Source: SLID01 sp041667545 (GTDB lineage: Bacteria > Omnitrophota > Gorgyraeia > Tantalellales > Tantalellaceae). Taken from it: DNA of 64,000 nt. How positions within the stretch are numbered: position 1 is the first letter of the stretch; the number at the start of each line of letters is the position of its first letter. Below, piece after piece: positions 40,940-48,887 of the stretch. The notes beneath the pieces were generated by a model that was given only the letters and a program-made list of their open reading frames with translations, made no database searches and was not told where the DNA came from. Location: contig JBAYES010000001.1 in assembly GCA_041667545.1 (NCBI GenBank), forward strand, positions 1-64,000. Direction: 5' to 3'. Made by a program: the position numbers and the translations under genes.

Positions 40940-41460
40940 GCAAAGCAAATTCATCATATTCAAAGTATTTCTGGGACCTGAACGAAAAAGCGCTCACGGA
41001 AACAGCGGATATCTTAAAGGATCCCGATCATGAGAGATTTCAGCAGAGAATGGTCAGACTGCTTTCCCGCTGTCAGAGCCCGGAAGAGCTTTTTTCTGTA
41101 ATTTCAAAAGACAACTTTGTCAAAGCTTGGCCTAAATTGAGCAGGTACTGGGCAAAAATAGAAAAAATCTCGGATTTCAGAGACTGGTGGCAGACAATAT
41201 ACGAGGAGATCCTGAGAAGACAAGGCAAGGCCACGAAGGCAATGGGAGAGCCTTCGGCGCTCTTTAAGAATATCGGGGCAAAGATCAGGGAAGCAAGGAC
41301 AGAAAAGGAAATCAGCCAGAAAGATCTTGCTTTGGCGGTTGGAATGAAACAGCCCGATATTTCCAAGATCGAAGAGGGTAAAAAGAACATTACTCTTGAA
41401 ACTTTAGCCCGAATATGTAAATATCTGGATATTCGAGAAATAGGGATAATCGGAAAATAG
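40936..41460 (+). CDS. XRE-family helix-turn-helix antitoxin
   Basis: Residues about 110-170 of this 174-residue protein form a Cro/C1-type HTH: IGAKIREARTEKEISQKDLA, then VGMKQPDISKIEEGKKNITLE. The N-terminal 100 residues are helical (NEKALTETADILKDPDHERF, FVKAWPKLSRYWAKIEKI) and may bind the toxin. The order toxin-antitoxin with coupled translation differs from AbiE. The last 79 bp of the gene are duplicated at 43540-43618, 2.1 kb downstream. Confidence 0.8.
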   Translation: MSKANSSYSKYFWDLNEKALTETADILKDPDHERFQQRMVRLLSRCQSPEELFSVISKDNFVKAWPKLSRYWAKIEKISDFRDWWQTIYEEILRRQGKATKAMGEPSALFKNIGAKIREARTEKEISQKDLALAVGMKQPDISKIEEGKKNITLETLARICKYLDIREIGIIGK

Positions 41461-41478
41461 TAGGAAAGGGGGACAGGC
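41382..41478 (+). repeat. 97-bp direct repeat, left copy
   Basis: This segment covers the last 26 codons of the XRE gene, its stop and the first half of the following hairpin repeat. It matches 43540-43636 over 97 aligned bases with four mismatches and no gaps. The two copies bracket a 2,061-bp block containing the AbiEi-like/AbiEii cassette. Confidence 0.95.
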
Positions 41479-41531
41479 TACTTTTTATTCCTACAGTTCC
41501 CACAATATAAAAAGTTGCCTGTCCCCCTTTT
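41465..41531. repeat. GGGGACAGGC hairpin repeat, full copy 1
   Basis: AAAGGGGGACAGGCTACTTT (41465-41484, continuing to 41488) and its near-complete inverse (41507-41531, ending CCCCCTTTT) form arms of about 24 bp with one mismatch. A second full copy is at 44384-44450 and a half copy at 43622-43636. It resembles REP-type palindromes mobilised by Y1 transposases (inference) and could also act as a terminator. The rest of the gap to 41660 holds a further degenerate repeat (41545-41590). Confidence 0.75.
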
Positions 41532-41660
41532 TCACAACGAGCAACCCCGTACCACTCGCTTCGCTCGGGCACGGGTAGGCGAGCACCCAGCAACCTCTAT
41601 GGGCGAGTCAACATTTTAACGTTGGCGAAACTATGGAAACATGATCGATCGACGAGGTGC

Positions 41661-42389
41661 ATGTTGAATAAACCGGAACTTAAACAGTATTTAATGAGCG
41701 GTCAGTTCCTGAATGCTCTGTCCAGACGGAAATATTTTAGCTTTGACGAGCTTTATGCCAAATTGTCGAAAAAGTATCCGGATTTAAAAAGAGTACAGCT
41801 ATCTCGCTATATGTTTGATGTTGTTAAAAATGGAAAAATATATGGCGCCGGTCGAGGATGGTACTCTTTGATCAAAAGTCCTTTGACGGCAGAGCCGGAG
41901 TTTGTTCAAGAAATTGTGGATCTTCTGGCCAATGAGTATCCGCAAGTTGTTTTTTCCTGTTGGTCGACCAAACATATCCGGTCTTTTATGCATCACCTGC
42001 TTGCGAAATTTGTGACATTTGTTTATACGCAGTGGGAAGCGATGGAGATGATGGGAGATTTTCTGGAATCGGAAGGATACAAGGTATGGGTCAATCCGCA
42101 CGGGAAGGATATTGATCGTTTCCATGTGAATATGGAGAAAACCGTTGTTATTCGCCCATTGATTTCTCGTGTTCCGGTTAATGGCCATTTTGCGACATTT
42201 GAGAAAATTCTGGTCGATCTGGGGGTGGAGATCCGGCAGTTGCCTTTAATGGATGAGAGCGAATATGACACCTTGTTATCGAATGCTTTGACAGCCGGAC
42301 GTGTGGATGTCGGAACTCTGATTAGTTATGCCAAGAGGCGGCGGTTAAGTATTGACAAGACTGTATTCAATATTCGCAAGGCGTTATGA
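41661..42389 (+). CDS. AbiEi-like antitoxin/regulator
   Basis: This 242-residue protein has an N-terminal winged-helix-like domain (residues about 10-70, with KRVQLSRYMFDVVKNGKIYGAGRGWYSL split as VQLSRYMFDVVKNG then GRGWYSL). An AbiEi-type body follows, with VVFSCWSTKHIRSFMHH and FATFEKILVDL. Its position before an AbiEii gene supports the antitoxin role, although sequence likeness to the copy at 657 is low. ATG 41661 has GACGAGG at a good distance; the frame opens at TTG 41622. Its stop codon lies inside a perfect palindrome. Confidence 0.7.
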   Translation: MLNKPELKQYLMSGQFLNALSRRKYFSFDELYAKLSKKYPDLKRVQLSRYMFDVVKNGKIYGAGRGWYSLIKSPLTAEPEFVQEIVDLLANEYPQVVFSCWSTKHIRSFMHHLLAKFVTFVYTQWEAMEMMGDFLESEGYKVWVNPHGKDIDRFHVNMEKTVVIRPLISRVPVNGHFATFEKILVDLGVEIRQLPLMDESEYDTLLSNALTAGRVDVGTLISYAKRRRLSIDKTVFNIRKAL

Positions 42390-42429
42390 ATTAAATCCAC
42401 ATTTATCAAAAGTGTGGATTTAATTCATA
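42385..42429. promoter_or_regulatory. Perfect 17-bp inverted repeat overlapping the AbiEi-like stop codon
   Basis: TATGAATTAAATCCACA (42385-42401) and TGTGGATTTAATTCATA (42413-42429) pair perfectly around an 11-nt loop. The left arm contains the TGA of the antitoxin gene. The right arm ends 13 bp before the toxin ATG at 42443. As RNA it would form a stable stem between the two genes; as DNA it could be a second antitoxin-binding site. Confidence 0.85.
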
Positions 42430-42442
42430 TAGGGAATCTTAT

Positions 42443-43519
42443 ATGATTGAAAACAGGTGTTTTACGGCATCGTGGATTGAGCAAAAAAGGCGCGAAATCG
42501 GGCGTGTTGATCCGGCTCTCTTGGAAAAAACCATATATGCGATGGCACTTCTTTGCGGGCTGGCCCGGTCAAAAATGCCTTTTGTCTTCAAGGGCGGGAC
42601 CAGTTTGATACTGCTCATTAAGGACTTCCGCAGGCTTTCCATCGATGTCGATATCGTTGCCGATATTCCACGGTCAGAATATGAGGTGATTCTGGAGGAG
42701 ATCGGGAAGACGGCTCCGTTTTTGGGCTACGTGGAGGATAAGCGCGGTGACCGCGGCTTGCCAAGGCGGACGCATTTTAAGTTTGCGTATCATTCAGTCG
42801 TTTCTAAGCGCAAGGATTATGTTTTGCTGGATATTCTGGAAGAGAAGAATATCTATCCGACAACAAAGATGGTTGCCATTGAGCCTTCATTTGTAGAAGT
42901 ATCACGGCGAGTTTCCGTACGAATGCCGACAGCCGAATGTCTCTTGGGGGACAAGCTTACGGCATTTGCTCCGAATACGATAGGTGTTCCTTACGAAAGG
43001 AAGTCCGGAATGCAGATCATCAAGCACTTGTTTGATATCGGGGAGCTTTTTGGAGTTGCCGAAGATATGAACATGGTAAGACGGGCGTATGAAGCAATCG
43101 CCAGAGCTGAGATCGGCTATAGAGAGAACGCTTTTATTTTGGAAGAGGCATTGACGGATACTTTTAATACTGGCGTCAAAGTTTGTATGATGGGCATGAG
43201 AGGAGAAAGGGCGGGTCGGGAAGCGGAGGTCTTGCGGAAGGGAATTCAACGGGTTGAAAGCCATCTGGTTAATACGTTGTTCACACTGACAGAAGCTAGA
43301 TTAGCGGCATCTCGGGCGATTCTGTTATCCGCTTTGGTGAGAGAAAAAACAGACCGCAGAGGTCTGGGGGCTTTTCGTTGGAAGCCACAAGATGACGGGG
43401 GATTGGGTTCGCTTTCGCTAAACGGGGAATTGGAGAGACTGAACCGGATCAAGTTGATCTCTCCGGAAGCGTTTCATAATCTCCACACGGCCCAAGGCTT
43501 TTTAGTCGAGAAGATATGA
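42443..43519 (+). CDS. AbiEii/AbiGii-family nucleotidyltransferase toxin
   Basis: The 358-residue protein has the NTase motif FVFKGGTSLILLIKDFRRLSIDVDIV, here FKGGTSLILL near residue 49 and RLSIDVDIV near 67. Further family segments are PTAECLLGDKLTAFAPNTIGVPY (as LGDKLTAFAP) and KHLFDIGELF. The C-terminal 90 residues are helical. It is clearly AbiEii-type and intact. It follows the AbiEi-like gene by 53 bp, separated by the palindrome. Confidence 0.85.
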   Translation: MIENRCFTASWIEQKRREIGRVDPALLEKTIYAMALLCGLARSKMPFVFKGGTSLILLIKDFRRLSIDVDIVADIPRSEYEVILEEIGKTAPFLGYVEDKRGDRGLPRRTHFKFAYHSVVSKRKDYVLLDILEEKNIYPTTKMVAIEPSFVEVSRRVSVRMPTAECLLGDKLTAFAPNTIGVPYERKSGMQIIKHLFDIGELFGVAEDMNMVRRAYEAIARAEIGYRENAFILEEALTDTFNTGVKVCMMGMRGERAGREAEVLRKGIQRVESHLVNTLFTLTEARLAASRAILLSALVREKTDRRGLGAFRWKPQDDGGLGSLSLNGELERLNRIKLISPEAFHNLHTAQGFLVEKI

Positions 43520-43539
43520 TAGTGGCCTGTTCGTTGATC

Positions 43540-43636
43540 AAAGAACATTACCCTTGAAACTTTAGCCCGAATATGTAAATATCTGGATATTCGAGAAATA
43601 GGGATAAGCGGAAAATAGCAGGAAAAGGGGACAGGC
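43540..43636 (+). repeat. 97-bp direct repeat, right copy
   Basis: This is a duplicate of 41382-41478: the last codons of the XRE antitoxin gene, its TAG and the left half of the hairpin repeat. It has no upstream coding part, so it is a scar. It ends 19 bp before the glycosyltransferase ATG at 43656. Confidence 0.95.
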
Positions 43637-43655
43637 GGGCGACAGGAACAAAACC

Positions 43656-44381
43656 ATGTATCTATCAGTGATCATACCAGCCTACAACGAAGAAAAAAAC
43701 ATCGAAGGGACTCTTGCCGAAATAGAGGCATATCTCGCGGGTAAGGATTTAGCATCCGAAGTCATCCTCATCGACGACGGCTCGATAAACTGGACAGTTG
43801 TTAAGGCTCGCGAATTTGAAGAACGAATTCGCGATTTCAGGATAATCGAAAGCAAGCCAAATCACGGGAAGGGATACGTTGTCAGGAGAGCCATGCTGGA
43901 GGCGCAAGGCGAGTACAGTCTTTTTATGGACGCAGATAACTCCACTTCGATAAAGGAATTAGAAAATTTTTTACCCGCCATAAGCGATAAATTTGACATC
44001 TACATAGCTTCCCGAAGGATATCCGGTTCCAAAGTGAAAGTTCCTATAATGCGCCGCGCTTTAGGCAATGTGTACATATTTGTAGCGCGCATCCTCCTCG
44101 GCATAGGTATAAGCGATATTAATTGCGGGTTCAAAATATACAGCAAAAAGTCCGTTCAAGACATTTTTACAAAGCAGCTCATGAACGATTGGAGTTTCGA
44201 CGCCGAAAATCTGTTTGTTGCGAAAAAGTACGGTTACAAGATAAAAGAGATTCCGGTAGAATGGAAGCACAAATACACGTCAAAAGTAAGGCCGTTTAGT
44301 GACGGGATCAAAAGTTTCACAAGTCTCGTAAAAATAAGAACAAACGACCTTTTGGGGAAATACCGCATAAATAGAGGATAG
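43656..44381 (+). CDS. Family 2 glycosyltransferase (polyprenyl-phosphate sugar transferase type)
   Basis: The 241-residue GT-A enzyme starts LSVIIPAYNEEKNIEGTL. It has LIDDGSINW, NHGKGYVVRRAMLEAQGEYSLFMDADNST (as NHGKGYVVRR and MDADNST with the DxD-like metal site), SRRISGS and INCGFKIYSKKS. This is the ALG5/dolichyl-phosphate glucosyltransferase-like subfamily. It probably charges undecaprenyl phosphate with a hexose for use by the GT-C enzymes downstream. A close paralogue lies at 48164. Confidence 0.88.
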   Translation: MYLSVIIPAYNEEKNIEGTLAEIEAYLAGKDLASEVILIDDGSINWTVVKAREFEERIRDFRIIESKPNHGKGYVVRRAMLEAQGEYSLFMDADNSTSIKELENFLPAISDKFDIYIASRRISGSKVKVPIMRRALGNVYIFVARILLGIGISDINCGFKIYSKKSVQDIFTKQLMNDWSFDAENLFVAKKYGYKIKEIPVEWKHKYTSKVRPFSDGIKSFTSLVKIRTNDLLGKYRINRG

Positions 44382-44383
44382 AG

Positions 44384-44450
44384 GAAAAGGGGACAGGCTG
44401 CTTTTATCCCTACGGTTCCCACAATATAAAAAGTTGCCTGTCCCCCTTTT
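44384..44450. repeat. GGGGACAGGC hairpin repeat, full copy 2
   Basis: AAAAGGGGACAGGCTGCTTT (44384 on) pairs with GCCTGTCCCCCTTTT (44436-44450 region), giving arms of about 23 bp around TCCCTACGGTTCCCACA. The stem and trailing T run would make a usable intrinsic terminator between the two glycosyltransferase genes. Confidence 0.75.
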
Positions 44451-44465
44451 ACGGATGCCTTCAAT

Positions 44466-45158
44466 ATGATAACGATAGTATTACCAACATACAATGAAGC
44501 GGAGAATACGCCAAGGCTTATAATGAGCCTTGAGAATAGTTTTAAAGACTCTCTTGAGATCCTGGTGGTGGATGACGATTCTCCGGATAAGACCTGGCAA
44601 ATAGTCGAGAGTATGGGGCTTCCCGAAGTGCGCGTTATAAGACGTATAGGCGAAAGGGGTCTTGCCACGGCTATTGCGAGAGGAGTTGACGAAGCCAGGG
44701 GTGATATAGTAGGTTGGATGGATGTGGATATGTGTCATCCCCCGTCACTACTTCCTCAAATGTTGTCTTTTTTGAACGAATATGATGTTGTTATAGGATC
44801 AAGGTACGTTAATGGCGGGAAAGATGACAGGGGACCATTCAGGGTGTTTACAAGCAGGCTGATTAACCGGTTCGCGGGTCTTTTATTGGGATTTTATGTT
44901 AAGGATTATGACAGCGGATTCATTCTTATAAAGAAAGAGGTAATAGATAGAGTTGGGTTCCCATCAAGCGGATATGGGGATTATTTCATAGAGCTTATGT
45001 ACAGGTGTAAAAGAAATGGATTTAAGGTTAAAGAGGTTCCATATGTTTTCAGGGATAGGGAAGTGGGAGAATCTAAAACCGCCGGTAGTCTTATGGATTT
45101 CTTCAAATTGGGATTTGGCTACATTACCCGCATAGTAAAATTAAGGTTCAGATCTTGA
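44466..45158 (+). CDS. Family 2 glycosyltransferase (polyprenol-phosphate mannose synthase type)
   Basis: The 230-residue enzyme resembles DPM1: ITIVLPTYNEAENTPRLI at the N terminus, LVVDDDSPDKTW, RRIGERGLATAIARGV, then WMDVDMCHPP with the metal-binding DxD and YDSGFILIKKEV. It would make polyprenyl-phosphate mannose or a similar donor. The C-terminal end (DFFKLGFGYITRIVKLRF) is amphipathic, and there are no separate membrane helices. Confidence 0.88.
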   Translation: MITIVLPTYNEAENTPRLIMSLENSFKDSLEILVVDDDSPDKTWQIVESMGLPEVRVIRRIGERGLATAIARGVDEARGDIVGWMDVDMCHPPSLLPQMLSFLNEYDVVIGSRYVNGGKDDRGPFRVFTSRLINRFAGLLLGFYVKDYDSGFILIKKEVIDRVGFPSSGYGDYFIELMYRCKRNGFKVKEVPYVFRDREVGESKTAGSLMDFFKLGFGYITRIVKLRFRS

Positions 45159-45181
45159 ATAAAGGTCGGGGGAGGGGGGCT

Positions 45182-45589
45182 ATGGAATGTATAAAGTCCA
45201 AAAAGGGCAACATAATAGCTATTGTGATACGTGAAAAAGACAGGTTTGAGGGGATAAAATTCTTCACTCCTTCTAATTTTTCTCAACAAGTAGGCCTCTT
45301 AACCCACAAGAAAGGATCTATAGTAAAACCTCACGTTCATAAACTTATTGAAAGAAAGGTAGAGATAACTCAGGAGGTTCTTTTTGTCAAAAAAGGAAAA
45401 ATAGCTCTGTATCTCTATGATGAAAGTAACAAGCACATGGCTACAAGGTATCTAAAAAAAGGCGATACGGTAATTCTCGCAAGTGCCGGGCATGGCATAA
45501 AAGTCCTGCAGGAAAGCGTTATTTTTGAGGTAAAACAGGGCCCTTATGCGGGTGCCGACGATAAAGTGTATCTTAAGAAAAAACTTTAG
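45182..45589 (+). CDS. Cupin-fold protein of a glycan cluster
   Basis: This 135-residue single-domain cupin has VKPHVHKLIERKVEITQEVLFVKKG, here seen as VKPHVHK followed by QEVLFVKKGKIALYLYD, and a second histidine in SAGHGIKVL. Such short cupins appear in polysaccharide loci, and a sugar isomerase or sensor role is possible. I chose ATG 45182 after GGGGGAGGGGGG; the frame also opens at TTG 45155, overlapping the previous gene. Confidence 0.65.
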   Translation: MECIKSKKGNIIAIVIREKDRFEGIKFFTPSNFSQQVGLLTHKKGSIVKPHVHKLIERKVEITQEVLFVKKGKIALYLYDESNKHMATRYLKKGDTVILASAGHGIKVLQESVIFEVKQGPYAGADDKVYLKKKL

Positions 45590-45597
45590 GGAGACAC

Positions 45598-46716
45598 ATG
45601 AAATTCATACCGGTAAACGAACCCCTGCTGGGCAAAAAAGAATTAAAATATGTGACAGATTGTATAAAAACAGGCTGGATATCGTCTAAAGGCGAATACA
45701 TAAATAAATTTGAAAACAAGTTTGCTGAAGTTTGCGGGGTAAAGTACGGCATATCTACCACAAACGGGACTACAGCTCTTCATCTTGCCCTTGCTTCCCT
45801 GGGAATAGGCAAAGGTGATGAAGTTATAATGCCAACTTTTACCATGATAGCCACGGCTTATGCGGTTCTCTATACGGGGGCTAAACCTGTTTTTGTCGAC
45901 TCCGAAGAGAGGACATGGAACATGGACACATCCAAAGTCGAAAAGCTCATAAATAAAAATACAAAGGCTATACTTCCCGTGCATATTTACGGCCATTCGG
46001 TGGATATGGATCCTTTGCGGAAGCTTGCCCGAAAATATGATCTTTACCTGGTTGAAGATGCTGCAGAAGCGCATGGCGCCGAGTATAGGGGGGAGAGATG
46101 CGGATCTTTGGGGGACATAGGATGTTTTAGTTTCTATGGCAACAAGATCATAACTACCGGTGAAGGAGGGATGATAGTTACCAATAATAGAAAAATAACC
46201 GAAAAAGCCAGACTGTTGAAGGATCTGGCGCATTCTCCGGGGAAAAGGTTTCTTCATTCTGAGCTGGCATATAACTATCGTATGACCAATATGCAGGCGG
46301 CGGTCGGACTGGCTCAAGTCGAGCAGATAAACAAATTCATTAGAAAAAAAAGAAAAATAGCTCAGACCTATAAGGAAAATCTAAAAGGTGTAAAAGGTTT
46401 GAGGCTTCCTGTCGAAGAGAAATGGGTAAAAAATGTTTATTGGATGTACGCGATCCTGATCGAAAAAGGGTTCGGAATTACGAGAGATAAGCTTATGACC
46501 GAACTTGCTGAAGAAGGAGTAGGCACAAGGGCGTTTTTCGTTCCTATGCATAGGCAGCCTGTGATCGTGAATAACGGGATATGCGATAAAAAAACTTCAT
46601 ATCCTGTCGCCGACGATATAGCGGAAAGAGGATTGTACCTTCCCACGGGCATGACACTCAGGGAAAAAGATATCGTAACGGTATGTAACAAGTTGAGGGA
46701 AATCCAACAAAAGTAG
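45598..46716 (+). CDS. DegT/DnrJ/EryC1/StrS-family sugar aminotransferase
   Basis: The 372-residue PLP enzyme begins KFIPVNEPLLGKKELKYV and has GISTTNGTTALHLALASLGIG, AILPVHIYGHSVDM, LVEDAAEAHGAEY and the PLP lysine in SFYGNKIITTGEGG. It is closest in pattern to PglE/WbpE/perosamine synthase-type 4-aminotransferases. The substrate could be the Gmd product, giving GDP-perosamine. It starts 8 bp after the cupin gene. Confidence 0.9.
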   Translation: MKFIPVNEPLLGKKELKYVTDCIKTGWISSKGEYINKFENKFAEVCGVKYGISTTNGTTALHLALASLGIGKGDEVIMPTFTMIATAYAVLYTGAKPVFVDSEERTWNMDTSKVEKLINKNTKAILPVHIYGHSVDMDPLRKLARKYDLYLVEDAAEAHGAEYRGERCGSLGDIGCFSFYGNKIITTGEGGMIVTNNRKITEKARLLKDLAHSPGKRFLHSELAYNYRMTNMQAAVGLAQVEQINKFIRKKRKIAQTYKENLKGVKGLRLPVEEKWVKNVYWMYAILIEKGFGITRDKLMTELAEEGVGTRAFFVPMHRQPVIVNNGICDKKTSYPVADDIAERGLYLPTGMTLREKDIVTVCNKLREIQQK

Positions 46717-46739
46717 GAGGCGGAAGACCCCGATCCATT

Positions 46740-48155
46740 ATGGAAAACTATAAAAAAAGACTGATATTCACACACTTGCTGTTCATTTTGTCGCTCGCTG
46801 TGATCTATTCTATTCCATATGTGGCCCGCATGGCGGGGGATACATTTCTCCCTCCTCAGGGGAGATTTGTAAGGTTTTATAACATAGGAGTGATAACCGC
46901 TATATTTTTGAGCTACGGCAGTATGCTTTATTATCTGAAAAAAAGCGGGATGAATGTTTTTGAAAGAAGCCGGCTGACGGTATATTTCTGGGGACTGACC
47001 GTTACGGTCTCTCTGCTTTTATGTTTTTCTCACGCCGTTCATTCCAGCGATCTTTATGAGTATTGTATAAGGGGAAGAATGGCGGGTCTTTACGGCATAA
47101 ATCCTTATTTCAGCATGCCCTCTGACATACAGAGCGATATGTTCTATCCTCTCATATTCTGGAAAAATACCCCTGAATGTTACGGTCCGGCGTGGGTGTA
47201 CATAGGCATATTCAACACGTTACTTTTTCCGAACAGCCTTATTCTTACGATCTTCTTTCATAAATTTGTGCTGTTTGTTTTTCTTCTGGCCGGCGGGTAT
47301 TTTTTCTTTAAGATATGCGAAGAGTTAAACTTTAAAAACAAACACATTCTCACGGTAGCGTATATCCTTAACCCTCTTATGCTGCTGATGACGATAGTTG
47401 ACGGGCATAACGAAATAGCCATGGTTACGTTCATTCTCGCGGCTTTATGGTGTGTTTTGAGATCGAGGTACGCGGTTTCCATGATCCTTTTTGCCGTAGC
47501 GGTAAATATCAAGTTCACATACGTTATGATCGCGCCGTTATTTGTGGCTTATATACTTTGGGGTCCCGGCCCGAAGCCTTTAAACGAACGACTTAAAGAA
47601 AGCGCGATCGGTATTTTTCTGGCGGCGCTTGTTACGTCGATTTTATGGGCCTCTTTCACCTGGGGTTCCGTACCGGCCATTATTGATTATTACAGGGACG
47701 TTAATACCTGGTTCTGGGCGGACACCATACCGTACATATTCTATTTTATCCTCGAAAAAACAGGCATGGACTCTCCTCGTAAGATCATAGAAATGGGTTC
47801 TTTGGGGATTTTCGCTATTTCATATTTTTTCGCGGCTATTTATTTTTTTCGCAACGTCAAGAGAGATAAGAGAGCGATATTTACTGCCGGCAGTTTCATT
47901 TTTCTCGCTCTATATGTTACTAATTATACGCCCTTTCAGCCTTGGTATCTCTTGTGGGTGATACCGCTTTTGCTTTTAAGCGGTATACGGCCTAAATTTC
48001 TGCTCGTGACCATGATGTCATATTTTTTAATGATGACCTTCTGGAAAAGGATGTCAGCTTTGGCGGTACCCATGATGGTTTTATATTTTATAGTCTACTT
48101 TTCACTTAAAAACAAAAAGACCGAGCTGAAAAACTTTGTTTTCAGCCTCGAGTAG
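46740..48155 (+). CDS. GT-C membrane mannosyltransferase-like protein
   Basis: This 471-residue integral membrane protein has about twelve hydrophobic helices. The first large loop carries HAVHSSDLYEYCIRGRMAG and YGINPYF, the pattern of GT87/MptB-like polyprenyl-phosphate-mannose-dependent transferases. LMTIVDGHNEIAMVTF and YTPFQPWYLLWVIPLLLLSG follow. It would use the lipid-linked donor made by the GT2 enzymes on either side. The start is ATG 46740. Confidence 0.8.
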   Translation: MENYKKRLIFTHLLFILSLAVIYSIPYVARMAGDTFLPPQGRFVRFYNIGVITAIFLSYGSMLYYLKKSGMNVFERSRLTVYFWGLTVTVSLLLCFSHAVHSSDLYEYCIRGRMAGLYGINPYFSMPSDIQSDMFYPLIFWKNTPECYGPAWVYIGIFNTLLFPNSLILTIFFHKFVLFVFLLAGGYFFFKICEELNFKNKHILTVAYILNPLMLLMTIVDGHNEIAMVTFILAALWCVLRSRYAVSMILFAVAVNIKFTYVMIAPLFVAYILWGPGPKPLNERLKESAIGIFLAALVTSILWASFTWGSVPAIIDYYRDVNTWFWADTIPYIFYFILEKTGMDSPRKIIEMGSLGIFAISYFFAAIYFFRNVKRDKRAIFTAGSFIFLALYVTNYTPFQPWYLLWVIPLLLLSGIRPKFLLVTMMSYFLMMTFWKRMSALAVPMMVLYFIVYFSLKNKKTELKNFVFSLE

Positions 48156-48163
48156 AGGGAAAT

Positions 48164-48883
48164 ATGTTTTTGTCAGTAATAGTGCCGGCGTACAACGAAG
48201 AAAAGAGAATAGGAAGAACACTTTCTTTAATATCAGATTATCTCAAGGATAAGGACTTCGGATACGAAGTTATTGTCGTGGACGATGGTAGCGGAGATAT
48301 GACCGTTAATGAAGTGGAAACCAGCAAACTTTTCAGAGGGAACAATTTAAAGTTGATTAAAAACGGAGTCAACAGAGGTAAAGGTTTTTCAGTAAAGAGG
48401 GGTATTTTAGAATCCGTCGGCGAATACGTACTAATATGCGATGCGGATATGTCGACCCCGATACCGGAGGTCGAGAAACTATTAGTTTATATGCCGCAGG
48501 GGAATGACATTGTCCTGGGATCACGAAGCATTAAAGGCGCCGACATAAGAGTGGCACAACCTTTTCAGAGAAGGATAATGGGCAAAACGTTCAACCTTTT
48601 GGTAAAAATGTTCCTATTCAGAGGGATCAATGATACACAATGTGGCTTTAAACTGTGCAGGGGGGATCTCGCCCGACGCTTGGCCGAAAAGATGCGAATC
48701 GATGGATTTAGCTTTGATGTGGAGATCCTCTATCTTGCCTTAAGATCCGGATATACGATTAAGGAGGTAGGAGTTGTGTGGATAAATTCGGCGGATAGCA
48801 GAGTTCATCCTGTTTTTTCTTCCCTTCAGATGATGAGGGATATTTTGCGTATAAAATTCATACATAAAAAAATAGCCTTGTGA
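48164..48883 (+). CDS. Family 2 glycosyltransferase (polyprenyl-phosphate sugar transferase type)
   Basis: This 239-residue enzyme parallels the one at 43656: LSVIVPAYNEEKRIGRTL, VVDDGSGDMT, GVNRGKGFSVKRGILES, CDADMSTPIPE with the metal site, LGSRSIKGAD, and DTQCGFKLCRGD. It keeps the normal DDGSxDxT motif, where the 43656 protein has DDGSINWT. It is probably a second lipid-phosphate sugar synthase of different specificity. Confidence 0.88.
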   Translation: MFLSVIVPAYNEEKRIGRTLSLISDYLKDKDFGYEVIVVDDGSGDMTVNEVETSKLFRGNNLKLIKNGVNRGKGFSVKRGILESVGEYVLICDADMSTPIPEVEKLLVYMPQGNDIVLGSRSIKGADIRVAQPFQRRIMGKTFNLLVKMFLFRGINDTQCGFKLCRGDLARRLAEKMRIDGFSFDVEILYLALRSGYTIKEVGVVWINSADSRVHPVFSSLQMMRDILRIKFIHKKIAL

Positions 48884-48887
48884 TGCG

